Assembly (NCBI RefSeq): GCF_003576315.1
Contig: NZ_QWFZ01000016.1
Location: 1 to 64,000 of the forward strand
From: Henriciella mobilis
Lineage (GTDB): Bacteria > Pseudomonadota > Alphaproteobacteria > Caulobacterales > Hyphomonadaceae
Direction of reading: 5' to 3'
DNA: 64,000 nt
How positions within the stretch are numbered: the stretch's first letter is position 1; each line of letters opens with the position of its first letter. This document shows positions 16,451 through 26,110 of this stretch, in pieces. The notes under the pieces are model-generated. The model was not told the DNA's origin, ran no database searches, and worked only from the letters and a program-made list of their open reading frames with translations. The translations under genes were made by a program, and so were the position numbers.

Positions 16451-17068
16451 TCAGGTGATCTCTTTCTTGCTGGTGACGATCTTGCCAACGAGGCCGTATT
16501 CAACCGCTTCCTCGGCGCTCATCCAGTAGTCGCGATCGGTGTCAGCCTTGATCTTTTCGAAGGGCTGCCCGGTGGCGGCAGCGAAAATCTTGTTCAGCCG
16601 CTCGCGCATCCGCACGATCTCGCGGACCTGGATGTCAATGTCGGAGGCCTGGCCGCCAAAGCCGCCGCGCGGTTCATGAAGCAGGAAGCGCGTATTCGGC
16701 AGCGAGTAGCGGTTTTCCTTCTTGGCCGCCGCATAGATCAGCGCGCCTGCAGACGCGACCCAGCCGGAGCCGAGCACTTTGACCGGCGCATCGACGAACT
16801 TGATCATGTCATGGATCATGTCGCCGGATTCGACGTGGCCGCCCGGCGATGAAATCACCAGCAGGATCGGCTTGTCGCTGTCGGACCCAAGCGCCAGCAG
16901 CCGTTCGCAGACGCGGCGCGCCTGCTTGTCGTCAATGCCGCCCGTCAGGAGGATGGTGCGGGCCTTGAACAATGCCTCTTCAAGAAAGGCGTTCGGCTCG
17001 CTCATCGGCTTGGCATCTTGTTCGTCGTCAAGCGTCGGCATCGTTTGGTAGTCGAGCTGGGGCATCAT
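16451..17068 (-). CDS. clpP: ClpP-family serine protease subunit
   Basis: 205 aa. The frame is open much further upstream, but that part overlaps the next gene and looks non-coding. GGAGGG directly precedes a double ATG (17068/17065), so the start is placed there. ClpP hallmarks are ISSPGGHVESGDMIHDMI, the nucleophile in GWVASAGALIYAAA (Ser106), His131 (LLHEPRGG) and TDRDYWMSAEEAVEYGLV with the catalytic Asp. The sequence differs from housekeeping ClpP (LLHEP instead of MIHQP), as in the second ClpP paralogue found in many alphaproteobacteria. No clpX lies next to it. It probably forms a tetradecameric protease used by a Clp ATPase encoded elsewhere. Confidence 0.88.
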   Translation of the reverse strand: MMPQLDYQTMPTLDDEQDAKPMSEPNAFLEEALFKARTILLTGGIDDKQARRVCERLLALGSDSDKPILLVISSPGGHVESGDMIHDMIKFVDAPVKVLGSGWVASAGALIYAAAKKENRYSLPNTRFLLHEPRGGFGGQASDIDIQVREIVRMRERLNKIFAAATGQPFEKIKADTDRDYWMSAEEAVEYGLVGKIVTSKKEIT

Positions 17069-17135
17069 CCCTCCGTCAAAACAGTCTTTGCCATAGGTGA
17101 GACGCCCCGCGCTTCCGGTCAAGCGCCTTGCTGCC

Positions 17136-19118
17136 CTATTCGGGCGCATGCGTGACCGAGAGGCCCAAATCCTCCACAATTTGTTCAGGTGCCACGTCCG
17201 GATCGAGGGCGTCGAAGTATTCAACGGTGACCGGAGTGGGTGGAGCCGACTTCAGTTCGATGCTGCCGCCGGACGCTTCATAATACTGCGCCACCGACTC
17301 GATCCAGTCGACGGCGGGCGGGAATTCCTGCGTCGCCGGCTGCTTGCCAGCGCGGATCATGGTGGCGATGAAGGTGCGCATCTGCTGCGGCTCCATGCCG
17401 CCCAGCGTCGCGCCCCAGCCTTCCTGCGGGTAGAGCTTGCCGATCGCGCTGGCATAGGCGAACAGCTTGTCATAGCCGCCATCATCGGACTCGAAGAAGC
17501 GCGCCCCGCGGAACGCGAACGCCTCTTCGAAGGCTTCCTCGAAGGCGGTTTCCTTGTCCTCGGACTCGAAGGCGGCCTGCGCGCGGGCATAGTCCGGAAG
17601 GGTGACGTCGACGGAGAAGGCGCCCGTGCCGAAGCCTTCCGAGCTGCTGTCGAAGGAGAGGGCCGTCTCGCCCGTATCGGCGCCCCAGCGCCAGTTGACC
17701 GCAATATCGAAGGGCAGCGTGTCCAGCCCGGTTTCCTCGAGCTTGCTGATCGCTGTGCGCAGGCTTTCCTTCATGTCCTCGCCGGACGCTTCGGCCTCGT
17801 CGGTTCCGTCGCCCTCGGCCATCTCCTCGACGGCCTCTTCAGGAATGAAGGCCAGCACCACCTCACCGACTTCCTGGATGTCCAGCTGTGCGCCGGTCAT
17901 GTCGAGGCTGATCGCTTCGGGGAAGAACCAGGCGAACTGGTCGGCACTGAATTCAGCGTGGTCAACTTCGAAGACGTCGCCATCATTGAACCGCAGCTTG
18001 TAATCGCGCGCTTCCCAGCTGCCGAGGCTCATCAGGTCGCGTTCGTCCATACCGGGAAACTCGGCGCGCGCCAGGAAGCCGGCCAGCTTGTCGAGCCGGA
18101 AATCCTTGTAGGCCATGTAGGCGGTTGTCTCGAGTTGGTCGAATTCGACATCCTCAAGGTTCAGCTCGTCGAATTCGCCGTTCTCATTGGTGAATTCCAT
18201 GGTCTGCGCCTGGCGCGTATTGACCATCACGACGCGGCCAATGTCGAACCCGCTCATATTCTCATAGCCGGAGAAGTCCCAGCTGACATCGACCGACTGC
18301 TTCATGCCGGGCTGGTCCATCACGAAGGTCGCCTTGGAATCGTATGACGCCCCGCTCTCGACCGAAAGCGTGCGGACCACGGCGACCACCTGCTGCGCAA
18401 GGCGCACAGCCTCTGTCGCAACCGCCATCTCCTCGCGGTCCTCATCACTGATTTCCTCGTCCGGAACCAGGTCTTCAAAGAAGGTGTCGGAGATGGGAAC
18501 CAGCTCATAGGGGCGCAGCGAGACATTGCTCAGCACCATCTCGGCGGTATTGGATTCGAAGGTGTCGAAGCCGAAATCCACGTCGGTGCCGGAATCGTCC
18601 TCAATGGATTCTTCCATGGCATCGAACAGCGTGTTGAAGGCGTTCGCGACGCCGAAATAGGAGACGTTGCGGGCTTCAAGACGGTTAAAGGCGAGGCCCG
18701 TTTCGTCCAGCCGCTCGCCCCGCAGGCGGGCTGAAACCAAATCGGTATTGAGGCCCCAGAGCTCTGCTTCCTCGGCCTGGATGCCGAATTCAGGCTCGGT
18801 GGCGATGGTTACCTTCAGGCCCGTGAAGACGGTCGCGCCAGAGGTCGGGTCGAGGGACTTGTCGTCCCAGCTGATCGACAGCAGGTCGGGCAGCGCATCA
18901 TTGATCGGCTGGAGGTCGGCCTCCAGCTGGTCCTCGAGGCTGAAGGCCTCGCCAGCGAGCGCCTGGAGGCTGGCGATCGATTCCTGCCATTCACCGGCCG
19001 ACACGTCGGATTCGGCTGGCGGGGCCGGCGCATCAGGGGCCGGTTCGTCCTTGCCATTGCCGCAGGCTGCAAGCACCCCGGCGAGAAAGAGCGCGCTCAG
19101 CGATGAGACTGTCTTCAT
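17136..19118 (-). CDS. Large acidic lipoprotein of unknown function
   Basis: 660 aa. A clear lipoprotein signal (MKTVSSLSALFLAGVLAACG, lipobox LAAC at about residue 19) and an acidic Ala/Pro linker open the protein. The rest is rich in Glu, Asp and Ala with many beta-like segments. It shows repeated Trp/Tyr/Asp-containing patches (WGLNTDL, WDFSGYENMSGFDIGRV, WRWGADTG, WEARDYKLRFNDGD). I do not recognise a domain. It is probably an outer-membrane or periplasmic lipoprotein. It stands between apt and the clpP-like gene with short gaps (20 and 67 bp), so transcription may be shared. Confidence 0.85.
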   Translation of the reverse strand: MKTVSSLSALFLAGVLAACGNGKDEPAPDAPAPPAESDVSAGEWQESIASLQALAGEAFSLEDQLEADLQPINDALPDLLSISWDDKSLDPTSGATVFTGLKVTIATEPEFGIQAEEAELWGLNTDLVSARLRGERLDETGLAFNRLEARNVSYFGVANAFNTLFDAMEESIEDDSGTDVDFGFDTFESNTAEMVLSNVSLRPYELVPISDTFFEDLVPDEEISDEDREEMAVATEAVRLAQQVVAVVRTLSVESGASYDSKATFVMDQPGMKQSVDVSWDFSGYENMSGFDIGRVVMVNTRQAQTMEFTNENGEFDELNLEDVEFDQLETTAYMAYKDFRLDKLAGFLARAEFPGMDERDLMSLGSWEARDYKLRFNDGDVFEVDHAEFSADQFAWFFPEAISLDMTGAQLDIQEVGEVVLAFIPEEAVEEMAEGDGTDEAEASGEDMKESLRTAISKLEETGLDTLPFDIAVNWRWGADTGETALSFDSSSEGFGTGAFSVDVTLPDYARAQAAFESEDKETAFEEAFEEAFAFRGARFFESDDGGYDKLFAYASAIGKLYPQEGWGATLGGMEPQQMRTFIATMIRAGKQPATQEFPPAVDWIESVAQYYEASGGSIELKSAPPTPVTVEYFDALDPDVAPEQIVEDLGLSVTHAPE

Positions 19119-19138
19119 GGGTGCGGTCCTTTTCCTGT

Positions 19139-19669
19139 TCAGTGACCAGTAAACGTTACAAGGCTCATGACTTCAACGCCAAGTTCGCGAAGGGTGCGAG
19201 CGCCGCCAAGATCCGGAAGGTCGATCAGGAAGGTAGCGGCGACGATATCTGCCTTGCCCTTGCGCAGCAGTTTCACGCCGGCCTCGGCCGTTCCGCCTGT
19301 CGCAATGAGGTCATCGACAAGCAGTACCTGTTCGCCCTCTTCCACGCCATCGGTATGCATGTGCAGCGCGTCACTGCCATATTCGAGGGCGTAGGACTCG
19401 CTCCAGGTTTCATATGGAAGCTTGCCGGGCTTTCGAAGCGGCAGGAAGCCGGCGCCGAGCCGCACGGCCATCGCCCCGCCCAGGATGAAGCCGCGCGCAT
19501 CGATGCCCGCGACCTTGGACACGTTCATGCGCTCGAACGGCCGGCACAGATCCTCGATGGCGGCGGCCAGCGCCTCGCTGTCGCTCATCAGCGTGGTGAC
19601 GTCCCGGAACATGATGCCCTTGGCGGGATAGTCCGGTATGGTGCGGATCTTCGACTTGTAGTCGATCAA
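19139..19669 (-). CDS. apt: Adenine phosphoribosyltransferase
   Basis: 176 aa, normal length. The PRPP-binding loop VDDLIATGGTAEA (118-130) and the N-terminal IPDYPAKGIMFRDVTTLM typical of Apt are both present. It converts adenine plus PRPP to AMP in purine salvage. The start overlaps the upstream gene by four bases. Another adenine-related enzyme, MTA phosphorylase, lies 1.2 kb upstream on the same strand and releases adenine, so the two form a short salvage unit. Confidence 0.96.
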   Translation of the reverse strand: MIDYKSKIRTIPDYPAKGIMFRDVTTLMSDSEALAAAIEDLCRPFERMNVSKVAGIDARGFILGGAMAVRLGAGFLPLRKPGKLPYETWSESYALEYGSDALHMHTDGVEEGEQVLLVDDLIATGGTAEAGVKLLRKGKADIVAATFLIDLPDLGGARTLRELGVEVMSLVTFTGH

Positions 19670-20793
19670 AGACCGCTTCCTCGCTGGGGCGTGGTGTCCG
19701 ATGCCTCTTCGTCATCATGATCGTCTTCGCCCGCCCGCTCGTCTTCGACGGCCGTCTCTGCCGGCTCCTCGGCCGGCTCGGCCTCGACAGCTTCGGCCTC
19801 ATCGCGAAACGGGGACACGTTGGAAGCCGGTTCCTCTGGCGAGGCTTCGGCGGCGACCGGCTCTTCGGGTGCCGGTTCTTCGGCGGCTGGTTCTTCAGCG
19901 GCTGGTTCGTCGTAGACCGGCGTCTCCGGCTCTGGCGCTTCTGGCGCCTCGTCTTCTGCCGTCGTCGGCGCTTCGCTCACGGCTTCGGCAGACACTTCGG
20001 CCTCGGCAGGCTCAGGCGCCGGCTGGAAGTCGGCATCGGCCTCGATCTCGGCATCGGCTTCGGCTTCCTCATCCATCGCCGCTGGCGCGGCCTTCGGGGT
20101 CTTGCGCCTGCCGAACACCCCGCGCGGATCGGCCTTGCGGTCATAATGGCGCGAATAATATTCGTGCGCGCTGAGCATCAGCGGCTTTGGCGTCAACACC
20201 ATTCCGGACTCGCGAAGGTCCTCGACCACCGCATCGCGCAGGTACAGGCCGGGCAGCAGGTCCTGGTGGAAGCCGTGCTTCTTCATCCAGTCGCGCACCC
20301 ACCAGCTGCGGGTCGACCGCGCCCGTTCGGGCGGGCGGCCTTCATGCTTCTCCCAGAGATACAGGGTCGAAATGCCATTGACCGCCGCGGTCTTCGCAGC
20401 CTCAAGCGGCTCATCGATCGCCTCGCCCTGGTCCATCGCATAGCGCAACCGGCGCTTGGCCGCCTCGATGGCCTGATAGGTCGCCTGCACGGCGGCCAGC
20501 GGGCGCTTGTCGGTGGCCATGATGGTCGCCAGCACCGCATTGAGCTGCGGGTGCTCGATCACCGGAATATCGCGCGACAGCCGGATACGGCCCTCGCAGA
20601 CATCAGCCAGCTCGCGCACCGTCTGGAACATGTTGAACCGGAATTCGTGCCCGATGCCTTCCAGTGAAAGCTTTATGGCTTCCTGGCGCGTATCGTCCTG
20701 GCGCCAGAGCAGCCAGGTTATCGCCAGAGCGGCTGTAACGAGCAGTCCCAGCCCGCCAACCAGAAAGGTCTCAAAATATGTCCCGCTCATCAT
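19666..20793 (-). CDS. Membrane-anchored protein with a long acidic Ala/Glu/Pro tail, unknown
   Basis: 375 aa. A short N-terminus and one membrane helix (about 8-30, VGGLGLLVTAALAITWLLW) are followed by a helical cytoplasmic-looking region (about 35-230). A low-complexity tail follows from about 240, rich in Glu, Ala and Pro and with imperfect AAEEPA-type five-residue repeats. I recognise no enzyme motif. It is coupled to apt by a four-base overlap. The tail has the composition of extended spacers or multivalent binding regions. Role unknown. Confidence 0.8.
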   Translation of the reverse strand: MMSGTYFETFLVGGLGLLVTAALAITWLLWRQDDTRQEAIKLSLEGIGHEFRFNMFQTVRELADVCEGRIRLSRDIPVIEHPQLNAVLATIMATDKRPLAAVQATYQAIEAAKRRLRYAMDQGEAIDEPLEAAKTAAVNGISTLYLWEKHEGRPPERARSTRSWWVRDWMKKHGFHQDLLPGLYLRDAVVEDLRESGMVLTPKPLMLSAHEYYSRHYDRKADPRGVFGRRKTPKAAPAAMDEEAEADAEIEADADFQPAPEPAEAEVSAEAVSEAPTTAEDEAPEAPEPETPVYDEPAAEEPAAEEPAPEEPVAAEASPEEPASNVSPFRDEAEAVEAEPAEEPAETAVEDERAGEDDHDDEEASDTTPQRGSGL

Positions 20794-20892
20794 CTCTCAC
20801 CCGATTTGGTGAAAGGTTAGCAAATGGTGACTCGGGCGTCGACAATTCCTTTTCGTTGAAGCCCCCGCCAGCCATCCGCTGTAGCAGGACGA

Positions 20893-21765
20893 TCACAGAA
20901 CGCGGCCGGCGACAGCATCCAGCCGGGCCAGGATTTCCGGATCGCGCGCCTCCGGCGCGGTGATCATCGCAAAGTCGAGACAGGTCTCGATCCCTTGCGG
21001 CGAGGGTGAGCGCTCGACCCCGTTCAGGCCGCTCGCCAGCTCCAAAATCGCCTGCTTTGCCCGCTCGGTATTCTGCCGCATGACCTCCAGGACATTCGAC
21101 ACCGAGACCGCCTCAACCTCGTCGAACCAGCAGTCATAATCGGTCACCATGGCAATCGTCGCATAGGGCAGTTCGGCCTCGCGGGCGAGTTTCGCTTCCG
21201 GCATGTTGGTCATGCCGATGACGTCGCAGCCCCACTGGCGATAGAGGTTGCTCTCGGCCCGCGAGGAGAATTGCGGGCCTTCCATGGCAAGGTAGGTCCC
21301 GCCGCGATGGACCGTCGCACCGACCCGCTCGGCGGCGTCACCGGCCAGGCCGGACAGGCGCGAACAGACCGGGTCAGCCATGGAGACATGCGCCACCATG
21401 CCCGGGCCGAAAAAGGATTTCTCGCGCGCAAAGGTGCGGTCGATGAACTGGTCGACCATGACATAGTCACCCGGCGCATAGGCCTGCTTGAGCGAGCCGC
21501 AGGCGGAAATGGACAGGACATCGGTGCAGCCGGCCCGCTTCAGGGCGTCGATATTGGCGCGGTAGGGAACCGCTGTCGGGGTGAGCCTGTGGCCCTTGCC
21601 ATGCCGCGGCAGGAAAACCAGCGTGACATCGCCGATGCGCCCGCGCATCAGCGGGTCGGACGGCGCGCCCCAAGGCGTGTCGATCGACAAGGCCTCCGCC
21701 CCCTCCAGCCCGTCGATTTCATAGAGGCCCGAGCCACCGATCACACCGATTGTCCACTTGCTCAT
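20893..21765 (-). CDS. mtnP: S-methyl-5'-thioadenosine phosphorylase
   Basis: 290 aa. IGVIGGSGLYEI opens the protein. Phosphate and nucleoside-binding segments follow: PRHGKGH, SISACGSL, YLAMEGPQFSSRAES, GMTNMPEAKLAREAELPYA and VTDYDCW. The paired acidic DYD is typical of MTA or adenosine specificity. The enzyme splits methylthioadenosine into adenine and methylthioribose-1-phosphate. It is next to apt, which can use the adenine. Confidence 0.94.
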   Translation of the reverse strand: MSKWTIGVIGGSGLYEIDGLEGAEALSIDTPWGAPSDPLMRGRIGDVTLVFLPRHGKGHRLTPTAVPYRANIDALKRAGCTDVLSISACGSLKQAYAPGDYVMVDQFIDRTFAREKSFFGPGMVAHVSMADPVCSRLSGLAGDAAERVGATVHRGGTYLAMEGPQFSSRAESNLYRQWGCDVIGMTNMPEAKLAREAELPYATIAMVTDYDCWFDEVEAVSVSNVLEVMRQNTERAKQAILELASGLNGVERSPSPQGIETCLDFAMITAPEARDPEILARLDAVAGRVL

Positions 21766-21884
21766 GCTGTCACTTCCCTGATGTCCTGCGTCCTGTTGCA
21801 GAAGCAGGCCCGCGATGGGAAATCAAGTCGGCGTGAGGGCCGTCGCCGGGGAACCGGGAGGCCTGCCCCTGCGTCTGTTGGAGG

Positions 21885-22685
21885 ATGGCAGACAAGGCAA
21901 TTCCTGCGCCGGCGACGGAATGGATCGCGCGGACCGGCCTCGGCGCACGAGCATTTGTCTATCTTGCCGTGGCCTGGCTGCTCGCCCTGGGGGCGGTTGG
22001 CGCCCGGCCGGATGACGGCGCCAGCCCCGGCGAAGCCTTCCGGGCCATCGAAACCCAGCTCGGCGGACGAATCCTGCTGGTCGCGCTCGCCGCCGGTCTG
22101 TTTCTTTACGCGCTATGGCGGTTCCAGCAGGCCATCCTCGATACCGATGCGCGAGGGCGTGACGCCAAAGGCATGCTGGCGCGCCTCGGCATGATGTCCT
22201 CCGGCGCAAGTTACCTGCTCGTCGGCATTGCGGCGTTCGCCGTCACGCTCGGCGAGAATGATCGCGGTGGCTCGACTGGCGGCAAGACAGCCGAAACTGC
22301 CCGCTGGCTGATGGAACAGCCCTATGGGCGCTGGCTGGTCGCCCTTGGCGGGATGACGCTGATGGCGATTGGCTGCGCACAGGCCTGGCGGGCAAGCTCC
22401 GGCCAGTGGAAACGCAGTCTCGACCTTTCGGGCTGGGCCGCCTCCCTCACTGGCTTCATCGCCTTCGCGATTGCAGGGCGCGGCATGCTTTTCCTGCTGG
22501 TCGGCCTGTTTCTCCTGCTCGGCGGGGTGACTGCCGACGAAAGCGATATTCGCGGACTGGCGGCGACGCTGGGCTGGATTCGCGGCCAGCCCTTCGGTTT
22601 CCTGCTATTCCTGGTCTCGGCAGCTGCCATCGGCATGTACGGCATGTACTCCGGCGTCCAGTCGCTGCGCTACACCTTCGACTGA
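21885..22685 (+). CDS. DUF1206 membrane protein
   Basis: 266 aa with about six membrane helices arranged as three repeated two-helix units, the DUF1206 pattern (ARTGLGARAFVYLAVAWLL; MSSGASYLLVGIAAFAV; SLTGFIAFAIAGRGMLFLLVG). The units share an aromatic/Arg-Gly-rich start and a conserved hairpin. Function is unknown for the family. The ATG at 21885 lies behind TTGGAGG. It converges with petC, and a strong hairpin separates the two. Confidence 0.85.
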   Translation: MADKAIPAPATEWIARTGLGARAFVYLAVAWLLALGAVGARPDDGASPGEAFRAIETQLGGRILLVALAAGLFLYALWRFQQAILDTDARGRDAKGMLARLGMMSSGASYLLVGIAAFAVTLGENDRGGSTGGKTAETARWLMEQPYGRWLVALGGMTLMAIGCAQAWRASSGQWKRSLDLSGWAASLTGFIAFAIAGRGMLFLLVGLFLLLGGVTADESDIRGLAATLGWIRGQPFGFLLFLVSAAAIGMYGMYSGVQSLRYTFD

Positions 22686-22718
22686 TGGGCGCGAGGCCTG
22701 CCTATGCCTGAAACGGAA

Positions 22719-22747
22719 AAGGCCACCCGCACGGTGCGGATGGCCTT
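22719..22747 (-). terminator. Terminator after petABC
   Basis: AAGGCCA/TGGCCTT with an inner CCGCAC/GTGCGG stem, single mismatched bases between the two, gives a 13-pair hairpin. On the minus strand the hairpin is followed by TTTTCC, so it should terminate petABC. On the plus strand only two T follow, so it is weaker for the DUF1206 gene. Confidence 0.85.
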
Positions 22748-22774
22748 GATGTCGTGGACGGTTCAGGCAGGCCC

Positions 22775-23755
22775 CTAGTGGTCGACCTTCCGCCAGATGC
22801 GGTGGAAGGAAAACCAGAGCAGCACGGCCAGGATGGCGAGATAGATCATCGCCGCAAGACCGGTCGACTTGCGCTGGGTCTGCTTCGGCTCGCCGGCCCA
22901 TTGCAGGAAGGCGGCAACGTCTTCAGCCATCTGGCTGACGGTCGCTTCCGTGCCGTCGAGATATTCGACGCGGCCCGGTGTCAGCTGCGGCGGCATGGCC
23001 AGGAAGCCGCCGGGCGGTGCATGGCGCGGATCGCCCTGCCACTGAGGCGTCGTGTCACCGGCAAAGTACGGATTGTAGTACTGTCCGACCGGCTGGACGA
23101 GCTCGCCTTCATAATGGCTGTCGCCATGTTCGAAGACGGCCATCTCTCCAACTTCGATGAGCGTCTGCTGTTCTGTGACGGTCTCGCCATCCTCGCCTTC
23201 GGTCTCAATTGTATCAGTCGCGATCGCGGCCTCTTCCGGATAGCCGACCAGCAGGCTGTAGATGTAGCTGGCACCGCCCGCGCGGGCCTTGGTGATGACC
23301 GACAGGTCCGGCGGATAGGCGCCGCCATTGGCCGCGCGCGCAGCCTGCTCGTTCGGATAAGGTGACTTGAACGGATCGGACGTACGCGCCGGACGGTAGT
23401 CGTAGTCGCCAACATCGTTCGGCTCGGTCGAGAGGATTTCGTCCTGCGCAGCAAAAGCTTTCACCAGCGGGTTGTCGTTCGCGTTCGGATATTCCGGATC
23501 GTAGAACGGGCCGCCCGGCTCACCGAGGTTGCGATAATGCAGCAGGCGCATCGAGTGACAGGAGGCGCAGACCTCGCGATAGACCTGATAGCCGCGCTGG
23601 ACACTGTCCATGTCGAGCTCGCCCAGCGGGCCCTGGAAGTCCCAGCCGCCTTCCGGCGCGTGAGGGTGCTTGGCGCCACCGGCAGCCTGAGCGCTGAGGG
23701 CCAGCGCCGCCGCACCCAGTCCAGCAGAAATGAAACGCATGAATTTCATGTCCAA
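22775..23755 (-). CDS. petC: Cytochrome c1 of the bc1 complex
   Basis: 326 aa. A signal peptide (about 1-25, ending SAQAAGGA) precedes the heme c motif CASCH (63-67) within VYREVCASCHSMRLLHYRNLGEPGG. An FLAMPPQL segment supplies the likely axial Met. The C-terminal membrane anchor is MIYLAILAVLLWFSFHRIW. It moves electrons from the Rieske protein to soluble cytochrome c. It is last in petABC, five bases after petB. The start could also be Met3 or Met6. Confidence 0.96.
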   Translation of the reverse strand: MDMKFMRFISAGLGAAALALSAQAAGGAKHPHAPEGGWDFQGPLGELDMDSVQRGYQVYREVCASCHSMRLLHYRNLGEPGGPFYDPEYPNANDNPLVKAFAAQDEILSTEPNDVGDYDYRPARTSDPFKSPYPNEQAARAANGGAYPPDLSVITKARAGGASYIYSLLVGYPEEAAIATDTIETEGEDGETVTEQQTLIEVGEMAVFEHGDSHYEGELVQPVGQYYNPYFAGDTTPQWQGDPRHAPPGGFLAMPPQLTPGRVEYLDGTEATVSQMAEDVAAFLQWAGEPKQTQRKSTGLAAMIYLAILAVLLWFSFHRIWRKVDH

Positions 23756-23760
23756 ACCTC

Positions 23761-25218
23761 TTATTCGGCGGGCGCAGGCGCTGCACGGTCATGTGAACCG
23801 AGCACAGCCTTGTGGATGGAAGTCGGCTCGTCCTTCGGCTTCTCGCGCAGGCCGAGCAGCGGCAGGATCACGAGGAAGTAGGCGAAGTAGTAGAGCGTCA
23901 GGATCTGGGCGAGGTGCACGAAGCGGAAGGCCGGGGCCTTTTGCACCGCAATGGACGCATCCACGCCTTCCTCGACCTTCTGGTCGCGGAATGTCGCCGC
24001 CGGCTCGTACTCGTCATAGGTCTGCGTGGCTTCGTTGCCGTTCGCATCGGTGTAGCTGACCACCAGCTTGTCCGAGCCCATCGGAATGATCGGATCGTCC
24101 GGGTTGGACGCACCGCACCAGCCGAGCAGCAGGCCGGCAACGACAAAGCCGAAGAAGAACTGACGGGCAACCGGACGGTAGCGCATCGACTTGACCTTGG
24201 ACGTGTCCAGCCAGGGCAGCACGAACAGGATGGCAATCGAGCCGAACATCGCGATGACACCGAGCAGTTTCGCGTCGATCGGGCCGATGTCGAAAGTGAT
24301 GGCGCGCAGGATGGCGTAGAACGGCAGCAGATACCATTCAGGCACGATGTGCGCCGGCGTCACCAGCGGGTTGGCCTCGATATAGTTGTCGGCATGGCCG
24401 AGCACGTTCGGCATGTAGAAGACGAAGGCTGCGAAGATCAGCAGGAAGACGACAATCGCGAAGGCGTCCTTCACCGTGTAGTACGGGTGGAACGGGACGG
24501 TGTCCTTCTTCAGGCCTTCCGGATCCTTGCGGGCTTCGACGCCGGTCGGGTTGTTGTTGCCCGGCACGTGCAGCGCCCAGATGTGCAGGATAACCACACC
24601 GGCAATCATGAACGGCAGCAGGTAGTGCAGCGAGAAGAAGCGCTGGATGGTCTGGTTACCGATTGACGGTCCGCCCATCAGCCAGGCCTTGATGCTGTCG
24701 CCGACGACCGGCAGGGCGCCGATCAGGCCGGTGATGACGTTGGCGCCGTGATAGGACATCTGGCCCCATGGCAGGACGTAGCCGAGGAAGGCCGTGCCCA
24801 TCATCAGGAAGAAGATCACGCAGCCGAGAATCCAGAGGATTTCGCGCGGGGCCTTGTAGGAGCCGTAATACAGGCCGCGGAACATGTGGATGTAGACCGC
24901 GAGGAAGAACATCGAGGCGCCATTGGCGTGGATGTAACGGATCAGCCAGCCAAAAGGCACGTCGCGCATGATCCGCTCGACCGAGGCGAAGGCCCCGTCG
25001 ACGGTTGGCGTGTAGTGCATGGCCAGGACGACGCCTGTCAGGATCTGCGTCATCAGGCAGACCGCGAGAATGCCGCCGAACGTGTACCAGTAGTTCAGGT
25101 TCTTTGGCGTCGGGAAATCGACAAAGCTGTCATAAGCCAGCCGGACAATCGGCAGGCGCGAATCGAGCCACTTCGTGAAACCGGTTTTCGGCTCGTAGGT
25201 AGAGGGATGTCCGCTCAT
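23761..25218 (-). CDS. petB: Cytochrome b of the bc1 complex
   Basis: 485 aa with the full eight-helix cytochrome b. Visible segments are [61 protein letters not shown], the [15 protein letters not shown] loop of the quinol-oxidation site, and the late helix [14 protein letters not shown]. It forms the two-heme quinone-oxidising core. Its length exceeds mitochondrial cytochrome b because of an extra C-terminal region (residues about 335-485), as seen in alphaproteobacteria. It is preceded by petA and followed by petC in one operon. Confidence 0.97.
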   Translation of the reverse strand: MSGHPSTYEPKTGFTKWLDSRLPIVRLAYDSFVDFPTPKNLNYWYTFGGILAVCLMTQILTGVVLAMHYTPTVDGAFASVERIMRDVPFGWLIRYIHANGASMFFLAVYIHMFRGLYYGSYKAPREILWILGCVIFFLMMGTAFLGYVLPWGQMSYHGANVITGLIGALPVVGDSIKAWLMGGPSIGNQTIQRFFSLHYLLPFMIAGVVILHIWALHVPGNNNPTGVEARKDPEGLKKDTVPFHPYYTVKDAFAIVVFLLIFAAFVFYMPNVLGHADNYIEANPLVTPAHIVPEWYLLPFYAILRAITFDIGPIDAKLLGVIAMFGSIAILFVLPWLDTSKVKSMRYRPVARQFFFGFVVAGLLLGWCGASNPDDPIIPMGSDKLVVSYTDANGNEATQTYDEYEPAATFRDQKVEEGVDASIAVQKAPAFRFVHLAQILTLYYFAYFLVILPLLGLREKPKDEPTSIHKAVLGSHDRAAPAPAE

Positions 25219-25235
25219 CTGTCTGGCGTCCTCTC

Positions 25236-25805
25236 TTAAAGCGAAATGTTGATCACGGTGGGGCTGACATAGCGATAGTCAGGCACCGGCAGGTTGGAGG
25301 GCGCAGGCCCCTTCCGGATACGGCCCGACGTATCGTAGTGCGAACCATGGCACGGGCAGTACCAGCCGCCATAGTCACCCGTATTACCCTGGGCCGGGCC
25401 GACCGGCACGCAGCCAAGGTGGGTACAGCTGCCGGAGGTCACCAGGATGGCCCGGTTCAGCGAGCCGTCCTGCATAGGCACGAGGCGCTCGTCATCGGTC
25501 TGCGGGTCGCGCAGGCTACCGACATCGACACTTTCGGCCGAGCGGATTTCCGCTTCCGTACGGTGGCGGATAAAGAAAGGCTGTCCGCCGATCAGCACCC
25601 GGATCTCACCGCCCAGCGGGACCTTGGAGATGTCCACCTCAAGGCTGGATGCCGCCTTGGTGTCGCTCGCCGCATTCATCTGGTCGATGAACACATAAGC
25701 CAGCGCACCTGCGCCGGCAGCAGCAGTCGCGGCTGTCGCGATGTGGATGAAATCACGGCGATCTTCGTCGATCGTCTCGTGGGTAGTCGTTTGCGCTTCG
25801 CTCAC
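25236..25805 (-). CDS. petA: Rieske iron-sulfur subunit of the bc1 complex
   Basis: 189 aa from a GTG start at 25805 (GTG AGC GAA), chosen because GAGG lies nine bases upstream; an upstream in-frame ATG at 25877 has no such support. A Tat-type N-terminus ([26 protein letters not shown]) doubles as the membrane anchor. The 2Fe-2S ligands are CTHLGC (Cys127, His129) and CPCHGS (Cys150, His153), with the disulfide partners Cys132 and Cys152. It is the first gene of petABC and divergent from hemF. Confidence 0.95.
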   Translation of the reverse strand: MSEAQTTTHETIDEDRRDFIHIATAATAAAGAGALAYVFIDQMNAASDTKAASSLEVDISKVPLGGEIRVLIGGQPFFIRHRTEAEIRSAESVDVGSLRDPQTDDERLVPMQDGSLNRAILVTSGSCTHLGCVPVGPAQGNTGDYGGWYCPCHGSHYDTSGRIRKGPAPSNLPVPDYRYVSPTVINISL

Positions 25806-25866
25806 TCTTCCGGTCCTCTGGCCAAGGATTACTCCGAGATGCATACAGTATCGGGCAAGGATTTCA

Positions 25867-25885
25867 TTGCGGCGCAACGCCGCAA
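25867..25885. repeat. Perfect hairpin in the petA-hemF gap
   Basis: The gap between petA and hemF is 305 bp (25806-26110) and holds divergent promoters, none of which I can place. TTGCGGCG/CGCCGCAA forms an 8-bp stem with a 3-nt CAA loop and sits about 60 bp upstream of the petA GTG. It could affect the petA leader. No FixK/Fnr box is recognisable in the gap. Confidence 0.5.
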
Positions 25886-26110
25886 AAAATGCCCTCCCCG
25901 AGCACGTCTGCGGCTGCGGTTAGCGCGCCCGCTCCAGCAATGCAAGCCACGCATGTCGGCCTGCGACGCCAAGACGCCATTGAAGCTGCATTTGGTACAG
26001 CCCCGGACAAGCGGCATCGCGTCGCATATGTATCTGTCCGTAGGCGTTTTTTGCCGTTCGCGGCCATCGTGGCCTTTACCGCAGCCGGCAGAACGGCCAT
26101 CACCTCCCTC

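Noticed and set aside
17068-17224. Long N-terminal extension of the ClpP-like protein
   Set aside because: It overlaps the lipoprotein gene, is Arg-rich and non-ClpP-like, and GGAGGG precedes the internal ATG.
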